A stretch of 32,664 nucleotides of DNA from Clostridiales bacterium (GTDB taxonomy: Bacteria > Bacillota > Clostridia > Lachnospirales > Lachnospiraceae): assembly GCA_020859995.1 (NCBI GenBank), contig JAJBVE010000218.1:1-32664 (forward strand), given 5' to 3'. Position 1 is the stretch's first letter, and each line of letters begins with the position of its first letter. Shown here piece by piece: positions 29,029-32,664 of the stretch. Position numbers and translations under genes: made by a program. The notes under the pieces are model-generated. The model did not search any database and was not told the origin of the DNA. It saw only the letters and a list, made by a program, of their open reading frames with translations.

Positions 29029-30822
29029 ATGACGAAAAATAAAATCAGAACATTCTTCTCCAAACCGCAGAACATCATCCTGCTTTTGTTTGGAATTGTA
29101 CTGACCTTTACCACGGTCGCGCCGATTGTCGCCATTGTCCAGGATACCTTTAAGATCCACCCGGGCACGATTGACGCGTACCTGACAGGAAAAGCCTCCG
29201 GGTATACAGTGGCCAATTATATAGACCTGTTTACCAGCCGTCTGGCCAGAACCAACCTGTGGAAGCCGCTGTGGAACACGTTTCTGCTGGCGGTCTATAC
29301 CTGTGTGATTTCGATTTTATACGGCGGCGTCTTTGCATTTCTGGTGACCCGGACCAATATGAAATGCAGAAAATATTTAAGCGGAATTTTTATCTTCCCT
29401 TATATTATGCCGCAGTGGACGCTGGCGGTGGTCTGGCAGAATATGTTTAACAGCAATGCGGTCACGGGCACATCAAACGGTCTGCTTGCGTCGCTGTTTA
29501 ACATCACGATGCCCAAATGGTGGTGCCAGGGGCTGTTCCCCTGCGCGGTGGTGCTGGGACTGCACTACGCGCCCTTCGCATACATCCTGATCGGCGGGAT
29601 TTTCCGGAACATGGACGCCAACCTGGAGGAGGCGGCGACGATTCTCGATACGCCCAAGTGGAAGACGATGTTCCGCGTGACAATCCCGATGATCAAGCCG
29701 GCGATTCTCTCCACGATCCTGCTGGTGTTTGGCTCGGCGGTCGGCAGCTACCCGGTGCCGCATTATCTGGGACTGACGACGCTCTCCACCAAGTACATTT
29801 CCATGAACTCGAAATATACGGGGGAGGCCAGTATCCTGGCAATCATTATGATGATCTTCGGCATCATCATTCTGGGGATGAACCAGATCAGTTTAAAGAG
29901 CCGGAAGAATTACACCACCGTGACCGGAAAATCCGGCCAGCTCTCAAAAATCAACATTGGCAAAATTGGCAAGTACGTGGTAGCGGGAGTGCTGGTTGTG
30001 GTGACCTTTTTCACCAGCATTTTCCCGATCCTGCTGTTCGCACTGGAAACCTTCCTGCCGAATCCGGGAGATTACAGCTTCCTGTACACGGGAAACCTAA
30101 GCAATCTGACGCTGAAATGGTGGCTGACGAGCGAGAACGTGACAGAAAACGGAATGTACGGACAGATGGGCATTCTTTTCAACAGCACGATCTGGAACGC
30201 CTTTAAGGGAACGCTGCTGGTGTCCGTCAGCTGCGCATTGATCGCCGGTACTATCGGCACCCTGATCGGCTATGCGGTGTCCAAAAACCGCAGGAGCAAG
30301 TGGGCAAACTATGTCAACAGTATGGCGTTTCTGCCTTACCTGATGCCGTCGATCGCAGTGAGCGCCGCGTTTTTTATCCTGTTTTCAAACGGAACGATCA
30401 ACCTCTTCAATACGTATACGATCCTGATTATCGCCGGTACAGTTAAATACATTCCGTTTGCCAGCCGGAGCGCGCTCAATTCCATGCTCCAGCTGAGCAA
30501 TGAAATCGAGGAGGCCGCCATCATCCAGGACATTCCCTGGTACAAGCGGATGCTTCGCATCATCATTCCGATCCAGAAATCCTCGATCATCAGCGGCTAT
30601 ATGCTGCCGTTTATGACCTGTCTGCGCGAGCTGTCCCTGTTCCTGCTTCTGTGTACGCAGGGCTTCATCCTCTCCACGACGCTGGACTATTTTGATGAGA
30701 TGGGACTGTACGCATTTTCCAGCGCGATCAATCTGATTCTGATTGTAACGATCCTGTTTTTCAATACGATTGTGAATAAACTGACCGGGGCGAGTCTGGA
30801 TCAGGGAATAGGAGGGAACTGA
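29029..30822 (+). CDS. Fused double permease of an ABC importer (FbpB-like)
   Basis: A 597-residue membrane protein with about twelve helices in two homologous halves. Each half carries the cytoplasmic EAA loop that contacts the ATPase: EEAATILDTPKWKTMFRVTI in the first and EEAAIIQDIPWYKRMLRIII in the second. This arrangement is typical of iron, thiamine and 2-aminoethylphosphonate-type importers, so the substrate cannot be fixed. The start at 29029 has AAAGGAG at 29014-29020; an in-frame ATG 20 codons upstream has none. The ATPase gene begins two bases after its stop. Confidence 0.92.
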   Translation: MTKNKIRTFFSKPQNIILLLFGIVLTFTTVAPIVAIVQDTFKIHPGTIDAYLTGKASGYTVANYIDLFTSRLARTNLWKPLWNTFLLAVYTCVISILYGGVFAFLVTRTNMKCRKYLSGIFIFPYIMPQWTLAVVWQNMFNSNAVTGTSNGLLASLFNITMPKWWCQGLFPCAVVLGLHYAPFAYILIGGIFRNMDANLEEAATILDTPKWKTMFRVTIPMIKPAILSTILLVFGSAVGSYPVPHYLGLTTLSTKYISMNSKYTGEASILAIIMMIFGIIILGMNQISLKSRKNYTTVTGKSGQLSKINIGKIGKYVVAGVLVVVTFFTSIFPILLFALETFLPNPGDYSFLYTGNLSNLTLKWWLTSENVTENGMYGQMGILFNSTIWNAFKGTLLVSVSCALIAGTIGTLIGYAVSKNRRSKWANYVNSMAFLPYLMPSIAVSAAFFILFSNGTINLFNTYTILIIAGTVKYIPFASRSALNSMLQLSNEIEEAAIIQDIPWYKRMLRIIIPIQKSSIISGYMLPFMTCLRELSLFLLLCTQGFILSTTLDYFDEMGLYAFSSAINLILIVTILFFNTIVNKLTGASLDQGIGGN

Positions 30823-30823
30823 T

Positions 30824-32473
30824 ATGCCGGAAATTACTTTGAGAAATATAACGAAACGATGGGGGAAATTTTACGCGGTCGATCATCTGGATCTGGATAT
30901 CGCGGATAACTCTTTTATCACGCTCCTGGGCCCGTCCGGCTGCGGAAAAACGACGATTCTGCGCATGATCGCGGGTCTGGAGACCCCGACAAGCGGACAG
31001 ATCCGGATCGGCGACCGGGTGGTCTTTGACAGCGAGGCCGGGATCAATATCCCCGCAAACAAACGGAAGGTCGGTTTTCTGTTCCAGAATTACGCTCTCT
31101 GGCCGAATATGACGGTTTATAAAAACATTGCCTTTGGCCTCTCCAACGTAAAAGAACCGCTGCCCAAATATGATTTTGAGGCAATGAAGGCGGGCGAGCT
31201 GGCGAAGGCATTGAAAAATGGCAAAAAGATCAAAGAACTGGTAGAAGAGTGCCGCGACAAGCGGGGAAAGCTGGACACTGACAGAGTTTACCTGAAGCTG
31301 ATCGACGCGTTTACACTGTCCATGTACACGGCGAAGGAGCTTTTCAATCTGAAAATTCACGAGGCGTCCGAACCGGATGCAGCTGCAAAAAAGAAGGCGG
31401 AGGAATACGCGCAGAAGGAAGCCTCCATCTGCAAATCCTACGAGGCAAAAGGCCAGTCCCTGGATGAGAATTATGCCGTGGTTCAAAACGGCAAGGTTCT
31501 CATGGAGACGAGAAAGCTGACGAAGGAGGAGATCGACAAGACCGTCCGCAGAGTCTCCCGGATTGTAAAGATCGGCATGTTTATGGACCGCTATCCGGCG
31601 GAGCTTTCCGGTGGCCAGCAGCAGCGTGTCGCTATCGCCCGTACCCTCGCTCCGGAGCCGGAGGTGCTGTTCATGGACGAGCCGCTGTCCAACCTGGACG
31701 CGAAGCTTCGCCTGGAGATGCGCTACGAGCTGCAGCGCCTGCATGTGGAGACCGGGAGCACCTTCGTCTACGTAACCCATGACCAGATGGAGGCCATGAC
31801 GCTGGCCACCAAAATCTGCCTGATCAACAACGGCGTCCTGCAGCAGTACGACGCTCCGCTGGATGTCTACAACCGCCCGCAGAATCTGTTCGTGGCGGAC
31901 TTTGTAGGAAACCCCTCCGTAAACTTTATCGAGGCGAAGGGAAAACAGGCCGCCGATGGAACGTTGGCACTGGAGCTTCTGGATGGCTTTCAGGCAGCCT
32001 TCCGCCCGGAAGAACCGCTGAGTCTGAAGGACTGGTTTGCGAAACGAGACCGCGACGCCGCAGCAGCCGAGGCTGCCCGGACAGAGAGCCTGAAGGATAA
32101 AAAGGCTGTGGAGAAGAGCAACAAGGACGAGGTTTTTAAATACCACATCGCCAAGGTGGATGAGAGCGACTACGCAGTGGAGGAAGAACCAGAAATTACT
32201 AACGAAGACTTTGTGCTGGCCATCCGCCCGGAGGCGATCGAACTCACCGAAAACGGATGGATTCCCGCCACCATTTACGGTGCCATGCCCACCGGTATGG
32301 AGTCAACCGTCAAATTAAAGGTGGGAGAGTACCTGCTCACCAGCGTTGTGTTTGGAAACACCACCTTCCGGATCGGAGAAAAGATGAGCCTCAATATCAA
32401 GGGCGGAAATGTCCTGCTCTTTGACCGAAAATCCGGGAAAGTGATTGCGGCGGGGAGCCTTGAAAAAAGATAA
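30824..32473 (+). CDS. ABC importer ATPase with two large insertions
   Basis: A 549-residue ATPase, about 200 longer than usual for the FbpC/PotA class. The Walker A is GPSGCGKTT (36-44), Q-loop Q88 lies in [14 protein letters not shown], the signature is LSGGQQQ (261-267), the Walker B is VLFMDEP (281-287) and the H-loop histidine is in [11 protein letters not shown]. An insertion of about 125 residues (roughly 110-233), Lys/Glu-rich and probably helical, separates FGLSNVK from the helix before the signature. A second, of about 65 residues (393-459), splits the C-terminal regulatory TOBE region before [12 protein letters not shown]. All catalytic motifs are intact, so it should be active. 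It ends the transporter operon. Confidence 0.92.
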   Translation: MPEITLRNITKRWGKFYAVDHLDLDIADNSFITLLGPSGCGKTTILRMIAGLETPTSGQIRIGDRVVFDSEAGINIPANKRKVGFLFQNYALWPNMTVYKNIAFGLSNVKEPLPKYDFEAMKAGELAKALKNGKKIKELVEECRDKRGKLDTDRVYLKLIDAFTLSMYTAKELFNLKIHEASEPDAAAKKKAEEYAQKEASICKSYEAKGQSLDENYAVVQNGKVLMETRKLTKEEIDKTVRRVSRIVKIGMFMDRYPAELSGGQQQRVAIARTLAPEPEVLFMDEPLSNLDAKLRLEMRYELQRLHVETGSTFVYVTHDQMEAMTLATKICLINNGVLQQYDAPLDVYNRPQNLFVADFVGNPSVNFIEAKGKQAADGTLALELLDGFQAAFRPEEPLSLKDWFAKRDRDAAAAEAARTESLKDKKAVEKSNKDEVFKYHIAKVDESDYAVEEEPEITNEDFVLAIRPEAIELTENGWIPATIYGAMPTGMESTVKLKVGEYLLTSVVFGNTTFRIGEKMSLNIKGGNVLLFDRKSGKVIAAGSLEKR

Positions 32474-32478
32474 CAGTA

Positions 32479-32525
32479 CAGGTCACACCAGCGAGGGTTA
32501 TGTCAGCTGCATCTGGTGTGACCTG
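32479..32525 (+). terminator. Long perfect hairpin after the ABC ATPase gene
   Basis: CAGGTCACACCAG (32479-32491) and CTGGTGTGACCTG (32513-32525) form a perfect 13-bp stem with a 21-base loop six bases after the stop. There is no U-run after it, so it is a non-canonical terminator, a 3'-end stabiliser or a palindromic repeat. From 32526 to the window end I see no gene. Confidence 0.5.
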
Positions 32526-32664
32526 CCCCACTAATTGTAATGATTAAGCAGCAGTAAATGAGAAACTCACAAAGAATCTACAAAAAAGCGGAAAAAGCTG
32601 TAAAAAAAACTGCTGAAGTGAAAAAGTAAATTCCACTCTGAAAAGCGCAAAAAATTGGTGGTGA

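Noticed and set aside
30761-32146. 461-codon antisense frame opposite the ABC ATPase
   Set aside because: All ABC motifs are on the other strand, and the frame spans two genes.

Overview
The window reads as a low-to-medium GC member of the Clostridia, most likely a Lachnospiraceae-type gut anaerobe. The evidence is the six-cysteine SCIFF peptide with its radical SAM maturase (a near-universal clostridial pair), the Rnf complex, a fused SecDF, strong AGGAGG ribosome binding sites, and YesM/YesN-type signalling beside an ABC importer. No 16S gene or other decisive marker is present, so the family is an inference.

Left part (1-7967): an extracytoplasmic flavin redox module. Reading leftwards are a TatB/TatA-like gene, tatA-tatC, a secreted protein with four FMN-binding domains, rnfC and the start of rnfD, which runs off the window edge. 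Diverging to the right is a flavoprotein reductase with a textbook twin-arginine signal, one FMN-binding domain and an FAD-binding fumarate-reductase-like domain. The simplest reading is that cytosolic reductant enters at Rnf, passes through the multi-flavin carrier, and reaches the Tat-exported reductase, which reduces an unknown external acceptor. The dicarboxylate-binding residues of fumarate reductases appear to be missing.

Middle part (8100-18080): scfA (SCIFF peptide), scfB (maturase with an unusual Cys-bearing repeat insertion), secDF, recJ and, convergent, a KaiC-like/PEP-pyruvate-binding fusion protein. Both sides of secDF carry dense palindromic intergenic elements, two of which show compensatory base changes.

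Accessory stretch (18180-22720): AT-rich and patchy. It holds a possible gene remnant, a perfect-consensus promoter driving an AAA15-type ATPase without its usual partner gene, an XRE regulator, a strong terminator, an exact 33-bp x 8 phased repeat array ending in a promoter, and an AAA/DUF4143 ATPase.

Right part (22860-32525): a signalling-plus-transport locus. A lipoprotein solute-binding protein, sensor kinase and AraC-type response regulator precede a second solute-binding protein, a fused double permease and an ABC ATPase with two large insertions. The first binding protein is probably the ligand sensor of the two-component system that controls the importer.

A theme crosses the whole window. 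Seven separate tandem arrays with unit lengths of 33-43 bp occur, some intergenic and some expanding proteins in frame at permissive sites. No tRNA, rRNA, CRISPR array, transposase or integrase was seen.
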